64,000 nt of DNA from Globisporangium splendens (GCA_006386115.1 VFIW01000002.1:372001-436000), one strand, 5' to 3'; shown: positions 27,501 to 38,134, counted from the first letter of the stretch. Notes: generated by a model not told the origin, from the sequence alone. Numbers and translations are program-made.

Positions 27501-29349
27501 TGCTCACACATCATTATCAGTTGGAACAGCACAACTGGGTGACATACTTCGATGGGAGTGGATAAGACCAGGAGTGCTTAACTTCATCCCAACATGTGGA
27601 ATCTCCGGATTCTCCCGGCCGTCTATTCGAGCGCTCGAGCGGTTATGTGCTACGTTGGTATCCAACTTCCCACAGCTTCTGTATCGACCACAGCAAACAA
27701 ATGTGCTTCGGCTGTACAACGGGCAACGTCATTATAACCACGAATGGCATCTGCACACCAGTGAAGCAACTCTGACCCACGTCGACACGACCCTAGTCAA
27801 AGCTACGCATACAGTTCACTCCGCAATGGACTGTGACATCATGGCAACAAGAGACTTGAACGGACAGAAGGTGTCGTTCCATGCACATCCACGTTTCACA
27901 AGAATCGTGCAACTATGGGGTGGCAACGGACGATACAATACGGCCAGATCTTTCTATCGGCAACAAGTTGCAGCAACGAGGACACAAATTGGCAAAGATA
28001 CTCGAGATGCAGCAGTCAACAAAGCTGTCCATACAGCAGGATCTCTGTGGCCAGGACTGCAATTAATCCAATGGAGCGAATTACACAACATCCCAGGGAT
28101 TACAGTTTATACGGTCCAGACTCTTCTCCGGCTGAAAGCCAACCGACTCTCCATGTGGAACTATGAGAAAGCTGATCTATCCTGCTCGAATCCCGAATGC
28201 TCCCAAGTTGTCCAATCTTCTGTTCAACATCTATTCTGGGAGTGTCCGAAAGCCAAACTGGTGTGGAACTACTTTTATGCGCTATGGGCGAAGATCGGAA
28301 TCACTCCTGGTCACGACCCCGCAATCTGGATCTTCAGTCTGGATCTACCAGATACTCCAAAGCATGCATGGACCACGATCAAGAGACACATTATCGGACA
28401 CAAGTGCTCCAATGAACATCTCCAAGATCATCTCTATCCCGTCGCACACATGCTGTGGCGATATATGAGCGCGTCGCTCATACATGCCATTTGGTGTGCG
28501 CATCTGCGACGCATGGATTCGGATCCAATCGAATCGACTGCTGAGATGGCGATCATGATGACCAGATTAGAGGCAGGAATGAGAAACCTCACACGACTCG
28601 CTGAAGCGCAAGCTGGAGACTCGGACGGTCACACGGTTGCAGCAGTTCTCAAAGCATATGTCGACTGCTTTCTCAGCCAAACCGACGCCATCCCCTTGAC
28701 TCCAAATGATACTCGCAGCGTTTACCTGTTGTTTTTCGATGGTGGATCACGCGGCAATCCAGGACCAGGAGGGACTGGATCCATTATCGTGCGTGTCCAT
28801 AAGGACTCGCACACAGCCAGTTTAATTTGGGCCGCCAGCATGGTCTATAGCAGGAAGGACACGACCAACAACTTTGCCGAGTACTGGGGTCTCATACACG
28901 GACTCCGAGAAGCCCAACGCAGTCACTTCGAACCGTTGTACGTGATTGGAGACAGTGCACTGATTATCTCCCAACAGCGAATGCATCGGTCCCCTCGACA
29001 GCACCGATTGGCACGTTTATACCAGACAAGTCGACGACTCGCGGATTGCATCGACATCCGAGGATGGTACCATCACTACCGTGCCTTCAACAAGATGGCG
29101 GACTCAGCCGCCAACCTAGCCATGGACACCAGAACCTCAACGCAGGTCCACTTCCCAACTCAAAGAGCTGCTTTCAACAATCTCACCCAGGATCTTGACA
29201 ACGACGTCATGCATTGGCTTATGCGAAGTTCGGAAGACCCAAGGTCATTGGACAACACAAGGCAGCCTCACATAGGACCAAGAGAACATGCCATCCTGGT
29301 CAAAGATTATTTAGCAGTTAGAGGTGATCTAGTGCAATCCGCGCTGTAG
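24537..29349 (+). pseudogene. LINE ORF2 (EEP endonuclease, reverse transcriptase, RNase H), inactivated
   Basis: 5'-truncated non-LTR retrotransposon polyprotein. The first segment (to about 25950) starts inside the EEP endonuclease: LLLNIYAPS, PILCGGDFNCTLN, SASSRLDRWYCS and GPFSDHNGV. Reverse transcriptase follows in another frame (about 25960-26605): SPLDYRPIALLNSDYKIF, LLLDFAKAYDSLDRSF, SGIRQGCPLAPLLFIL and the catalytic GYADDTTIYL. A stop at 26603-26605, a frame change near 26650 and a TGA near 27008 interrupt the thumb region. From 26974/27010 to 29349 the frame is open again through a CCHC-like CSNPECSQ...HLFWECP zinc motif and an RNase H domain identical in plan to the inverted arm. 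At least three breaks make it non-autonomous. Confidence 0.88.
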
Positions 29350-29450
29350 ACACATTTACACTCCTATATGATATTCGTCATGAAGATTAGGGAGGAGAAT
29401 GGATATTGTAGGTCACGACGATGAACCTAAATATACCTCACCTTATAAAG
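28369..29450 (+). repeat. Right inverted arm of the composite LINE
   Basis: Reverse complement of 23455-24536 over about 1.08 kb. The match begins at TGGACCACGATC and ends at CCTTATAAAG. It contains the RNase H domain and 3' UTR of the plus-oriented copy. Confidence 0.88.
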
Positions 29451-29453
29451 TCA

Positions 29454-32258
29454 TCAAGGACAGTCGGCTCCGTCGCCGGGGTTCTCCACGTCGGAGACGA
29501 TTTCGTGGAGTTTTGCGACGACATACGAGATCTTGACACGCTCTTTCGGGTCAAGTGCAGTCATCTGTTCAATCAGCTCCCAGTGCGTATCTTTCATAAT
29601 GAGAGGCCGACGCGGAAGGCGTCGTAGGCGTGTCGATCTGTTGGCAGTGCCTTCGACGACATTCCTTGCCCAGGGGATCTTGTCCCCCACTGCCTCAACG
29701 ATGCACATCGCGAACGAGTAAATATCAGACGCAAATGACGACTGACCACCGGCAATGTACTCGGGAGATTTCCAGTGAACCGCACCCATGTGCTGCGGGT
29801 TCACTTCCACTTCTTTCTTGTTCAGCACGGAACTGAGACCAAAGTCAACGAGCTTGGCGTTCCCATCGGCGCCGACCAAGACGTTATTGCACTTGAGGTT
29901 GTTGTGCACGATGCTGCGGCCATGCAGGTACTGCAATCCGAGCGCGACTTCGTACAGTTTTTGCCACACCAGCTTCGCGTCTTTGGCTTGATGACGTCTC
30001 AGATAGTCGCGGAGCGAGCCATGTGGCGCGTACTCGTACACCAAATAGCGGGTCCCAACATCGCTAGCGCCGTGCAGCTTCGCGACGTTCGGATGCGTGA
30101 GCTGAAACCACACGCTCACTTCATGTTGAAACAATGGCGCCGACACAAACTGACCGTTTTGCGCCTTGAGGTCTGTCATCTTGATCGCGACAGGTGCAGA
30201 GAGCCATCTCCCGCGGTATACATCGCTGTTGCGAATTCGATCCCTCTTACTGAACTGCAATGCATGCAACGGAATATACCACTGCGGCGCAGCGTTTCTG
30301 TCGGTGTGGCTCGTTTGTACGGCTGCAGTATCGCCGTTTAGTGTGTCGGCAACCACATCTTCAAGAGGAAGCGCCAGCAAACGCGACACTTCAACTTTCG
30401 CATCCTCGGTACCCGCGCTGGCAAATTTCTCCAGCACATTGACGACACGCTCAATGCCGACTCGCTCGATCGGGTCGTGCTTCGTCATCCGAACTACCAG
30501 ATGCCACTGATCGTCGGTCATACACGCCGGACGTTCTGGGATGCGGCCCTTTTTCACGTGGAACTTCACAACCGATGGATTCATGGACTTTCCCCATGGA
30601 AAGTCACCGACAAAGGCCTCGAGAATGCACATAGCAAAGGAATAGATATCCGAGGCAAATGTTGGTCGCCCGCCAACGAGGTACTCGGGCGACTTCCAGT
30701 GTACTGCACCCATTGCGCTGGGGCTCACCATGATCTCGGCTTTGCTTGGGATCGAACTCAAGCCGAAGTCGATCAATTTCGCGTTGCCATTGCTGCCGAC
30801 AAGAATATTATCGCATTTGAGATCGTTGTGCACGATGTTACGGTAGTGCAAGTACTGAATTCCAAGGGCAACTTCGTACAACTTCATCCACAGCAGTACT
30901 CGGCCGTCTTCGTTGTCTTCTGGGTGCCGCGCAATGTACTCGATCAGGTTTCCATTGGACGCATACTCACATACAAAATACCGCTTCCCAGTATGGCATG
31001 CACCGTAGAGGTGGACAATGTGCGGGTGCCACAAGTGGTACCAGATCTGCACCTCGTGATGAAACAAGTCTGCGCCGACAGTGCCGTAATCTTCTTCGTA
31101 ACCCATGTACTTGACAACCACACGGTTGTTGAGCCAAACGCCCTTGAACACGGCGCCAAACGCTCCTTCACCGATACTATCCATCATTTCATCGAATTGC
31201 ACTTCGTATAATGGAAGGAACCACGGAAACTTCTCCATCATCGCCGCCGTGGTCTCAATCGTCACGCCAGACGAAGACTCAGGTGAGCCTAAAAGATCCG
31301 ACACGGCTGATAAGGAGCGATCTCTTGAACCAGAAGAAGAATTCGACTTGCTGATTTGCACCAAACGAACTGCTGCATTCTCACTGGCGTCTTCATCGCT
31401 GTCCATTGCGGCTTGTAAAGACGTCTCACTTTGCGTTATCCCATCTATCGACTCCACCAATACGCTTGTTGCGCCTCGGTCTGCTCCTTCTTCGACCACG
31501 ATTGCCCCAAAACGAACAATGGTGATGGGGCTTGGCTCCATCGTCGTGCCTCGTGCCCCCACACGCGCGACACACGAGTCGGCCACTTCGTGTTCAAACC
31601 GAGCATGCAAAAGCGCCTCAAAGCGTGACTTCCAGTCTCGCACGGGGTCAGCCTCGGGGACCTGGAGTAGGTCGAGCACCTCGTCCATACCGGAATGGAA
31701 CACGTGGTTCACATCGCGCACACGCCGAGAGCGCGCAAACCGTCCGACTGAGATCTTTGTCACGGGCGTGCGTAGGTACCGCAGAAACTGCGCCACGATG
31801 ACACAAAACCGCGCGACTTCAACATCCTCTGGGGACTTCTGCCGCGCCAGCAGGATCTCGTATACTTGAGTGAGTCGCGCGTGCGCATGCGCTGCCATCT
31901 CCTGCGACTCAGAGAACAGCGCGAGCTTGTGTTCAGCGATCACCAGCGCGTTTGGCAGCGTCTCGCCCAGTGAAGGGAACATAAAGGCCGAGAGAAGAGT
32001 CGGATTCGTCACATTGCTTTCCTGATAGAGATATTGGCAAATAGTGCATCCATTGATCAGCATCTCCAATGAACCAGACAAGCACGGTAGAGAGAGGCAA
32101 ACGTACCTCATGGACGCTGTCGACGGGACTCGTCTCAGCAGCAGCGCACAGGGTGCCACGAGCCGTAGGACGCTCTTGCGCTCTCGTGTTGGCGCCGCCG
32201 CCATCAGCGTATTCGTCTCGCGCCATGTCTTGGGCAGGTCACACTGTGAACTCACCAT
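29454..32258 (-). CDS. Tandem TKL-like kinase and pseudokinase protein
   Basis: Single exon, 934 codons from ATG 32258. Residues 1-360 contain no domain I recognise, with a Ser-rich linker near 300-340. Kinase domain 1 (about 362-620): GEGAFGAVFKGVW, VVVKYM for the ATP-binding Lys, HNDLKCDN for the catalytic loop, LIDFGLSS, and MGAVHWKSPEYLVGG in place of APE. Domain 2 (about 665-915): a weak P loop (RIRNSDVYRGRW), VAIKM, HNNLKCNN, LVDFGLSS and MGAVHWKSPEYIAGG. In domain 2 the catalytic Asp is Asn and the glycine loop is lost, so it is predicted to be a pseudokinase that may regulate domain 1, an arrangement similar in principle to JAK kinases. No transmembrane segment is evident. A LINE 3' end lies 3 bases beyond the stop codon. 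Confidence 0.85.
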   Translation of the reverse strand: MVSSQCDLPKTWRETNTLMAAAPTRERKSVLRLVAPCALLLRRVPSTASMRYVCLSLPCLSGSLEMLINGCTICQYLYQESNVTNPTLLSAFMFPSLGETLPNALVIAEHKLALFSESQEMAAHAHARLTQVYEILLARQKSPEDVEVARFCVIVAQFLRYLRTPVTKISVGRFARSRRVRDVNHVFHSGMDEVLDLLQVPEADPVRDWKSRFEALLHARFEHEVADSCVARVGARGTTMEPSPITIVRFGAIVVEEGADRGATSVLVESIDGITQSETSLQAAMDSDEDASENAAVRLVQISKSNSSSGSRDRSLSAVSDLLGSPESSSGVTIETTAAMMEKFPWFLPLYEVQFDEMMDSIGEGAFGAVFKGVWLNNRVVVKYMGYEEDYGTVGADLFHHEVQIWYHLWHPHIVHLYGACHTGKRYFVCEYASNGNLIEYIARHPEDNEDGRVLLWMKLYEVALGIQYLHYRNIVHNDLKCDNILVGSNGNAKLIDFGLSSIPSKAEIMVSPSAMGAVHWKSPEYLVGGRPTFASDIYSFAMCILEAFVGDFPWGKSMNPSVVKFHVKKGRIPERPACMTDDQWHLVVRMTKHDPIERVGIERVVNVLEKFASAGTEDAKVEVSRLLALPLEDVVADTLNGDTAAVQTSHTDRNAAPQWYIPLHALQFSKRDRIRNSDVYRGRWLSAPVAIKMTDLKAQNGQFVSAPLFQHEVSVWFQLTHPNVAKLHGASDVGTRYLVYEYAPHGSLRDYLRRHQAKDAKLVWQKLYEVALGLQYLHGRSIVHNNLKCNNVLVGADGNAKLVDFGLSSVLNKKEVEVNPQHMGAVHWKSPEYIAGGQSSFASDIYSFAMCIVEAVGDKIPWARNVVEGTANRSTRLRRLPRRPLIMKDTHWELIEQMTALDPKERVKISYVVAKLHEIVSDVENPGDGADCP

Positions 32259-33021
32259 GGAAGTCGGAGTGATGATCAGAAAATGTGGTGCGAGCCGAGT
32301 CGAGCCGAGCCGCTGCTGCAAATTGAGACTTTGGGAAAATGTCCCTAAATGGGTTATTTAGGGACAAATTTCGGTTCTATTCAGGTGCAAATAAGGACGG
32401 CAATCAATGTGGAAGTTTGTATGGCAAACCCAGCGCAGCAACTTCATACCTCTTCACGCCAATTTACGAAAGGGATATGCGTGGTTCAATGCAAATTCCA
32501 ACCCTAATTCAGCCCAAAAGAGTTCTGTGTTGGTTGTACCATCGATCGACCCTCAGTAGCTGTACAAATACCTCTCTTCGCAGGCTGGATAGTGCCTCGC
32601 ATCGAGATAACTTGATCTTGTGCTTGGATGGCAAGATGCTGAACGCACCAGTAAAGGCAGTAGATCTTGTTGACTCAGTCTTCTGGGCTGGCGATGGTTA
32701 GCGTCTTGGCGCGAGAGAGATCACGGCAAAGGAAGTGCGTCGTGATGTGAAGACAGCCGCTCAAAATGAACGAGCGGTGCACCACGAGCTTCGGCCCGGG
32801 AGCGATCAATGATGTAAGGAGCAGCCTCCATGGGTCGATGTGCAAAATGTAGCCCCGAGACTTCCAATACGAGCCCCAAACACTCTTTAGAGGACGATTT
32901 GGTTTTCTGAAGAGAGTTTCGTGACACTGTATTTTTTAAAATGCCTACCTCTCTTTCCTTCATGTGCAAGAGAGCACTGGCATAGCAGAACACACAATAC
33001 TGGAAGCTATCAGGTGCCACG
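32259..33021. other. Intergenic, no gene recognised
   Basis: Between the kinase start and the duplicated tract behind HECT copy 1. Contains GCCGAGTCGAGCCGAGCCG near 32291-32312. A 99-codon minus frame at 33020-32721 has no known domain. Probably the kinase promoter plus unrelated spacer. Confidence 0.4.
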
Positions 33022-34447
33022 TCTGATTTTAGGCGACCTCGAGAACAACGGAACTAACCACTGCCAGCGACAAAACCGGTTAGAGCGTAAGTCGAGAGAG
33101 CAACCTCAATGGAAATAATGCTGCAAAGCGACAAGTATAGAAATGGGTATGATGTACTTTAAGAAGGCTTTTGTGCAGACGCGTGAGTTTACTGTGTAAA
33201 TTGACTTGGATAAACTCCATCCTCGATATTTATTACTTCGAAACACAACACACGACACTTGAGGTTTTATTTATTCCGTCGTGAACCCGTGCGTGTCGGT
33301 GTCCAATGTCGCAGACAACGCTTCGCTCAGCTTGGCTCGAGTCGCGAACAACGGCAGATCCAACTGGTTGAAGCACGCATGGCTCCAGATGTACTCGTTC
33401 TCCTCCAGAGACACACCCTTCAGTGTGAACGGGTACAACCGGCCGTCGAGGCTAGTCAACGCACTGAAGCCCGCGATCGGGACCCGAGACGAGCCCGTCG
33501 CAAAGTGCAGCAGGCGACGGCGGTGCTCGTTCGGCATCTCGCGCACGATCTCCCAGAACCACCTCAGCACGTCGTGGTCACGCAGATTGTCGCTCCATTG
33601 CGCGTTGCGCTGCCAGTCGTCCACGTCGATCTCGTCCGAGCCACAGAGCAGGTAATCAAACTCTTCGGGGTCAAAGAGCAACAGGAGCTCTTGCGGGATC
33701 ACGTCGTAGACTCCCTTGAGGAACGCGTACAGCTGACTCGAGACACTCTCAAACAGGAGATACTGGAATCGGCGCTCCAGGTACAGCTCCTTGTTCTCTT
33801 GGGTGACGGCGATGTCACGCCCGTCCTCGATCAAGTCGACTTCGACCAGGCGATCACCTTGTGTCTCCATGAGACTGAGCGTGAGACCAAGAGATTCGAC
33901 ATCCTCACTCGCGAGGATCCACAGCATGCTCTTATATGCTTCACTGTCAAAATATTCTAGATCGTTGAACGATACTGGGAGCCCCAGGATCAACTTCAGA
34001 AGCGGCAGCGCCAAGTGGAACCCCAGCACGTGTCCTTCAAGCAATGAGCGACCGATAAGACATCCAGCCGCAAGAAAATACGCGAGGTGGTCATCGCCGA
34101 TATCGTGCGCTGAGTTTGGATTCAGGTAGAAGGTCTGCTCGGCCGCGTCCACACAACGAAACACACCGGTGGATTCGTCTGCCAGACTTTGGTTCAGCAG
34201 CAGAAGCCACTCACGATGAAGGCCACCAGCGTCCAGGCCACGTTCGCCAACAAAGTGGATCCGCATCGCCGACCGTATGTGCTCTCGGGGGATCAGACTC
34301 AGGGACTCGACAGAATCAGCAACCAAGTGGTCTCGACGCACGTGAAGAGTGATGCGTTCTTGGGTAGCGGGTACACAGAGCCCAGCGGTGGTTGTCACAA
34401 AGTGGGCAAACTTGGTCGGGAAATCTTGGTCGGCGATTCGAAGTGTG
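33022..34447 (-). repeat. Duplicated HECT tract, copy 1 (inverted relative to 60119-61557)
   Basis: From the codons for LQDTLRIADQDFPT through the HECT C terminus and about 240 bp of 3' flank, this is nearly identical to 60119-61557 on the other strand; the proteins differ only at DVESL/DIESL and METQ/MDTQ. Upstream of the tract the two genes are clearly homologous but much more divergent. The 3' limit lies at the CCACGTCTGATTTTAGG sequence. Confidence 0.85.
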
Positions 34448-35531
34448 TCTTGTAAGCGCTGCGTCTGCTGCCGTTGCGATATTTGCTCTTCGTTGCGTAG
34501 AGGAAACTGCATCGGATCTGCGAGCCAGGAAGCAGTGAGCGCCAACTTCACCGAGTTAACTTCGATGCCCAGTTTGTGGATCAGCGTTTGTTTGGAGATG
34601 ACTTCGGTCAGTGTCCGTTGTGGCTCGTCGCCGTTGTTGGTTGTCGGGCGTTGCGTCTGTGAAAGCTCTCGTCTTGACGGGGACAAAAGCTCGATGGCTA
34701 CCTTTGAGAGCAAGCTCGGGGCTACTCCAGCCGGAAAAAGTATTTTGGTCGGCAGTGCGGATCCTGCGACTTCATGTCGTGATGGGAATGCGATTGTGTA
34801 TCCTGCCAGCCGAGGTCGCGTTGCCGTAGATTCTCGACCCTGCCGGTACCAAAAGAGTTTCCCGCTCACGTCCACTTTTCTCAGCCACTCTTTGCGATTT
34901 CTACGCACACAGTAAGATAAAGTCAACCCACAAGTACAAAAATACCGCGCTGGCTTTGATTTTGTTTTCTCCACGCACCGCGCGCGCTTCTGGCGTTGGG
35001 TGCCGCCGCTTCTGTCGTCGTCCAAGTGCCGATTCATCAGCTGCGGGGGCAGGGGTTTGTAGTATTGATATTGCGTCTCGGCTCTTTCGATGCGCGCCAG
35101 CTTTTCGCCGCAGAGGCTGCAAAACGGGAACCGCTTGAAATTCTCAAACGCGCACACGCGACAGCGATAATATCCGTCCTCAGCATCGCTACAACATTCC
35201 GCACACAACGCGTCAATAAGTCACAAAGTTTACAGCAAGTGGCCATCAAATGCGTTCAAATATACACGAGATACGAACCGCAATGCGAGTTGGAGCCGAT
35301 GACCCACGGCGCTATTCTCACATACACACAAAGAAACCAGCGCAAGCACCATATGACTGCACAGTCAAACACATATACAAGCACGCATACATACGTTGGC
35401 AATAGCGGTGCGTGGAGGTCCTCCAGCCGAATGGGGATGTTCACCCGTCGGCACTGGAACCAACACGCGAACGCGAAGCACGCCGTCATCGCCAGCAGCA
35501 GCAGCGCCAGCAGCTCTGCCGTCGTGACCAT
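33271..35531 (-). CDS. Membrane-anchored RanBP2-finger HECT E3 ubiquitin ligase, copy 1
   Basis: Exons 35531-35395, 35188-34979 and 34900-33271 join in phase to 658 aa. Exon 1 encodes an N-terminal hydrophobic anchor (ELLALLLLAMTACFAFACWF) followed by a conserved LEDLHAPLLP. Exon 2 encodes a RanBP2-type zinc finger, CRVCAFENFKRFPFCSLC. Exon 3 opens with RKEWLRKVDVSGKLFWY and then carries a full HECT domain: RDHLVADSVESLSLI, GLDAGGLHREWLLLL, YLNPNSAHDIGDDHL, FLKGVYDVIP, LRHFATGSSRVP-type sequence (LLHFATGSSRVPIAGF) and the active-site Cys in SHACFNQLDLP. HECT enzymes take ubiquitin on this Cys before substrate transfer. The membrane anchor places the ligase at an endomembrane or plasma membrane; topology is not determinable here. 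Tandem with copy 3 upstream on the same strand. Confidence 0.87.
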
Positions 35532-35833
35532 CCTTCTGGCACTGCGGGCAGCAGAGGGAGCGATAGATGCGCGCTCTCCGCTGCAGGTTCTGTGATTCTT
35601 TTGCGCATCACCAGCACCACGCGCAACTTTTTTCGATACTCTTGTCAAATAATAGGGAAAATGGGAGTGCGGCTGTGGGTACCGCATCTGAGTCCATAGT
35701 TTCACATATAGAGGGTGTTATTTGTCAAACTTGACACATACAAGGGTGGTATCATGAAAACGGTCTCGTTCCACCTGACAGAACGCACCATACTGTCTGT
35801 GAGGCAGTCAATCATATATACTTTGGTATCATG
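35532..35833. promoter_or_regulatory. Spacer between HECT copies 3 and 1
   Basis: About 300 bp between the stop of copy 3 and the start of copy 1, same strand. It must hold the terminator of copy 3 and the promoter of copy 1. No distinct motif could be assigned. Confidence 0.35.
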
Positions 35834-38134
35834 TCAATCGGTCGTGAAGCCGTGCAATTCGGTGTCGAGGATGCTGTAGATCGCCATTTCGAGGAGTTCT
35901 TTGGAGTCGTAGAGCGGCACATCCAGGCGGTTCAAGCACGCGCGACTCGCGATGCACGACGCCGCGATGCACGCCGTGGTCCTGTCCCACATAATGCCGT
36001 TCAACGTGAAGCGGCACAAGCGTCCATCGATGCTGGTCAATGCCGCAAAGCCGCCGAGAGGGACTCGACTAGATCCAGTCGCGAAGTGCAGCAGCCGGCG
36101 ACGATATTCATTGGGCATCTCGCGCACGATCACCCAGAACCACGTGAGGACGCTGTGGTGCTGCAAGTTTGCACTAACGACAGTGTGGCGCTTCCAGTCG
36201 TTCACGTCGATCTCTTGCGGATCACCGCAGAGCACGTAATCCAGCTCTTCTGGGTCAAAAAGCATGATAATGTGTGGTGGAATCACTTCGTAGATCCCCT
36301 TCAGGAACACGTACAACTGACTCGACACACTCTCGAAAAGCAAATAACGGAACCTCCGCTCCAGGTACAGATCCTTGTTCTCGTCCGTGATATCAATATT
36401 CCGGCCATTCTCGATCAAGTCGATCACGACCAGGTCGCCATCGCCTCGCTTCTCCGTCATACTGAAAGTAATGCCCAGATCCCCCACGCCGTCATTATCC
36501 ATCATCCACAGCATGCTCTTGTACGCCTCGGGGTCCATGTCTTCCAAGTCACCGAGGGTGACTGGCATCCCCAAGATGATCTTGAGCAGCGGCAGCGTCA
36601 AGTGGAAGTTGAGCACGTGGCCTTCCAATAACGCGCGACCGATGAATCGACCCGTGGCGTAGTAGTACAGCAGGTGATCGTTACCGATGTCGTGCGCCGA
36701 GTTTGGGTTCAGATAGAAGATTTGCTCGGTCATGTCGACACAGCGAAATACTCCAGTCGCCGGATCTGCGAGAGCGAGACTCAGAAGCATAAACCATTCC
36801 CGCTGGAGCCCGCCACCGTCGACGCCCTGCTCGACGATAAAGTTAATCCGCGTCGCGGAGCGTACGCTGGGTCGCGGGATGACACTCAGAGCCTCCATGG
36901 AGTCGTGTACTAGGTGGTCGCGGCGAATATTCAACTTGACGTACTGGCGACTGGCATCGCCAAGCAATGTTGCTGTCTTCGCCACAAAGTGTGCGTACAC
37001 GGTCGGGAAACTGTTCGTCATCGCCATTAGCATTGACTTCCAATCGATGGCCGTGTCCAGAAACGCGTCGGCAATTGGCAATTTACTCGCGTCAGCGAGA
37101 GCGGCATCGGTGAGAACGAGCGTTTGGAACGCGCACGCAATCTCCAGACTCTGAGTCACTGCTTCCTTCGCAAACACTGTCTTAAGGTCGATCATTTCGC
37201 GGTGAAGAGGATCGGCTGCACGATTCAACGGCGGTGACTCTGGTGGCAAGACCTCGATCTCCACTTTTGCTGGTGTCATGGGTGGGTACAACGATGCGAT
37301 CTCCTCGACTGGAGACGTCTCAGTCTCCTGGACAAAGCTGACGACGAACCCTGGAAACTGTTCACCAGATGTCGGAATGGTTGATTGGTACCAGAAGAGT
37401 TGATTTTCAGTGTCCGTCTTGCGTGCCCACTCCTTTCGCGATCTACATTGTAAAGAAACTGAGTCCACTTGTACGTCTTTCTCTTTTCCAAAAGACAAAT
37501 GGTGGGCACCTTGCGCGCTTTCGGCGTCGCGTCTCGTGCTCATTGGAGGTGAGTGTCGCGAGGCGCTCTCCGTCTACTGCATCACGATACTCTTGCTCAA
37601 GCACCGCGCCGCACAAAACGCAAAAGAAAACGTGTCGGAAATTTTCAAACGCGCAATAGTTGCATTTGTGGAAACCACTTCTTGCATGTCTGGAGCAGAG
37701 AGAACAGTCCAAATATTTAGTGTCAATAACACATTCGAGGTCTCATGAATCGCTGTAAAGAGGAATGGCAAACGTGAACCTTGATGCCGCTTCGAGTCGA
37801 TGAGGCGGATCTCGACGCCTGGTGGTTCTGTTGCTTGTAGCATTCGGCGCGCTTGTCGCTGTCGTAATCGTGATTAAAGCTTCATCGTTGCTGTGATAAT
37901 GTAATTAGCACCCAGAGGTCAGCATTCCAGCACAAAGTCGTGTCATCCACAAGCAAATACTACACGAGAAAGAACGTACAGTAGCGCCAACGGCGCGTGC
38001 AAGTCGTAATCGTGCTGTCTGCTGAACCCCTTGCGTCTGTATGCATAAAATGCGGCGTACAATGCGACGAGGACGACGACGCCGACAACAAGCGCGATCA
38101 GCAGAGGGCCCCATTGACTCGAAGTTGCAGCCAT
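35834..38134 (-). CDS. Membrane-anchored RanBP2-finger HECT E3 ubiquitin ligase, copy 3 (divergent)
   Basis: Exons 38134-37980, 37689-37510 and 37442-35834 join in phase to 647 aa with the same intron positions as copies 1 and 2. Exon 1: MAATSSQWGPLLIALVVG leading into a transmembrane segment, then YDLHAPLALL. Exon 2: zinc finger CNYCAFENFRHVFFCVLC. Exon 3: RKEWARKTDTENQLFWY, then HECT with RDHLVHDSMEALSVI, GVDGGGLQREWFMLL, YLNPNSAHDIGNDHL, FLKGIYEVIPPHIIML and an active-site region SRACLNRLDVPLYDS. The usual H-x-CFN is RACLN here and the loop before it has an extra IAASCIAS stretch, so the catalytic loop is altered, though the Cys is retained. A longer open frame upstream of 37442 on this strand is intron 2 read through, not coding. 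Clear paralogue; activity is not certain. Confidence 0.85.

Larger units (their letters stand above)
23455..29450. mobile_element. Head-to-head pair of 5'-truncated LINE copies
   Basis: A minus-oriented copy holding only the last 1.08 kb of the element (23455-24536) abuts a plus-oriented copy (about 24537-29450) that lacks the N-terminal half of its endonuclease. The outer ends are the same 3' sequence in opposite orientation, so the unit has 1.08-kb inverted arms that match almost perfectly: the RNase H segments differ visibly at SMAYSRK/SMVYSRK and LVEDYL/LVKDYL. Both 3' ends terminate in the TTATAAAG sequence without a poly(A) tract. No obvious target-site duplication brackets the pair, which argues for two insertions or a rearrangement rather than one clean event. 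Confidence 0.85.

Noticed and set aside
23440..29470. Target-site duplication around the composite LINE
   Set aside because: Flanks (CCCTTTAT on the left, TCATCAAGG on the right) share no convincing direct repeat.
31105..31869. 254-codon plus-strand frame opposite the tandem kinase
   Set aside because: Low-complexity Ser/Thr/Arg content mirrors kinase codons on the other strand; no recognisable fold.
32080..32125. Possible 43-nt intron (GTACGT...TGGAG) in the N terminus of the tandem kinase
   Set aside because: Its removal would shift the frame into an immediate stop; the continuous frame is preferred.
32259..32321. Upstream extension of the tandem kinase to 32321
   Set aside because: The frame is open but there is no ATG there (TTG only); ATG 32258 is the first.
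34901..35208. Extended N terminus of HECT copy 1 by reading straight through from 35208
   Set aside because: The stretch crosses a GTGCGT...GCGTAG intron (34978-34901) that happens to be open; splicing gives the RKEW junction seen in copies 2 and 3.
37443..37543. MSTRRDAES... start for HECT copy 3
   Set aside because: This is intron 2 sequence; exon 2 with the zinc finger joins in phase upstream.
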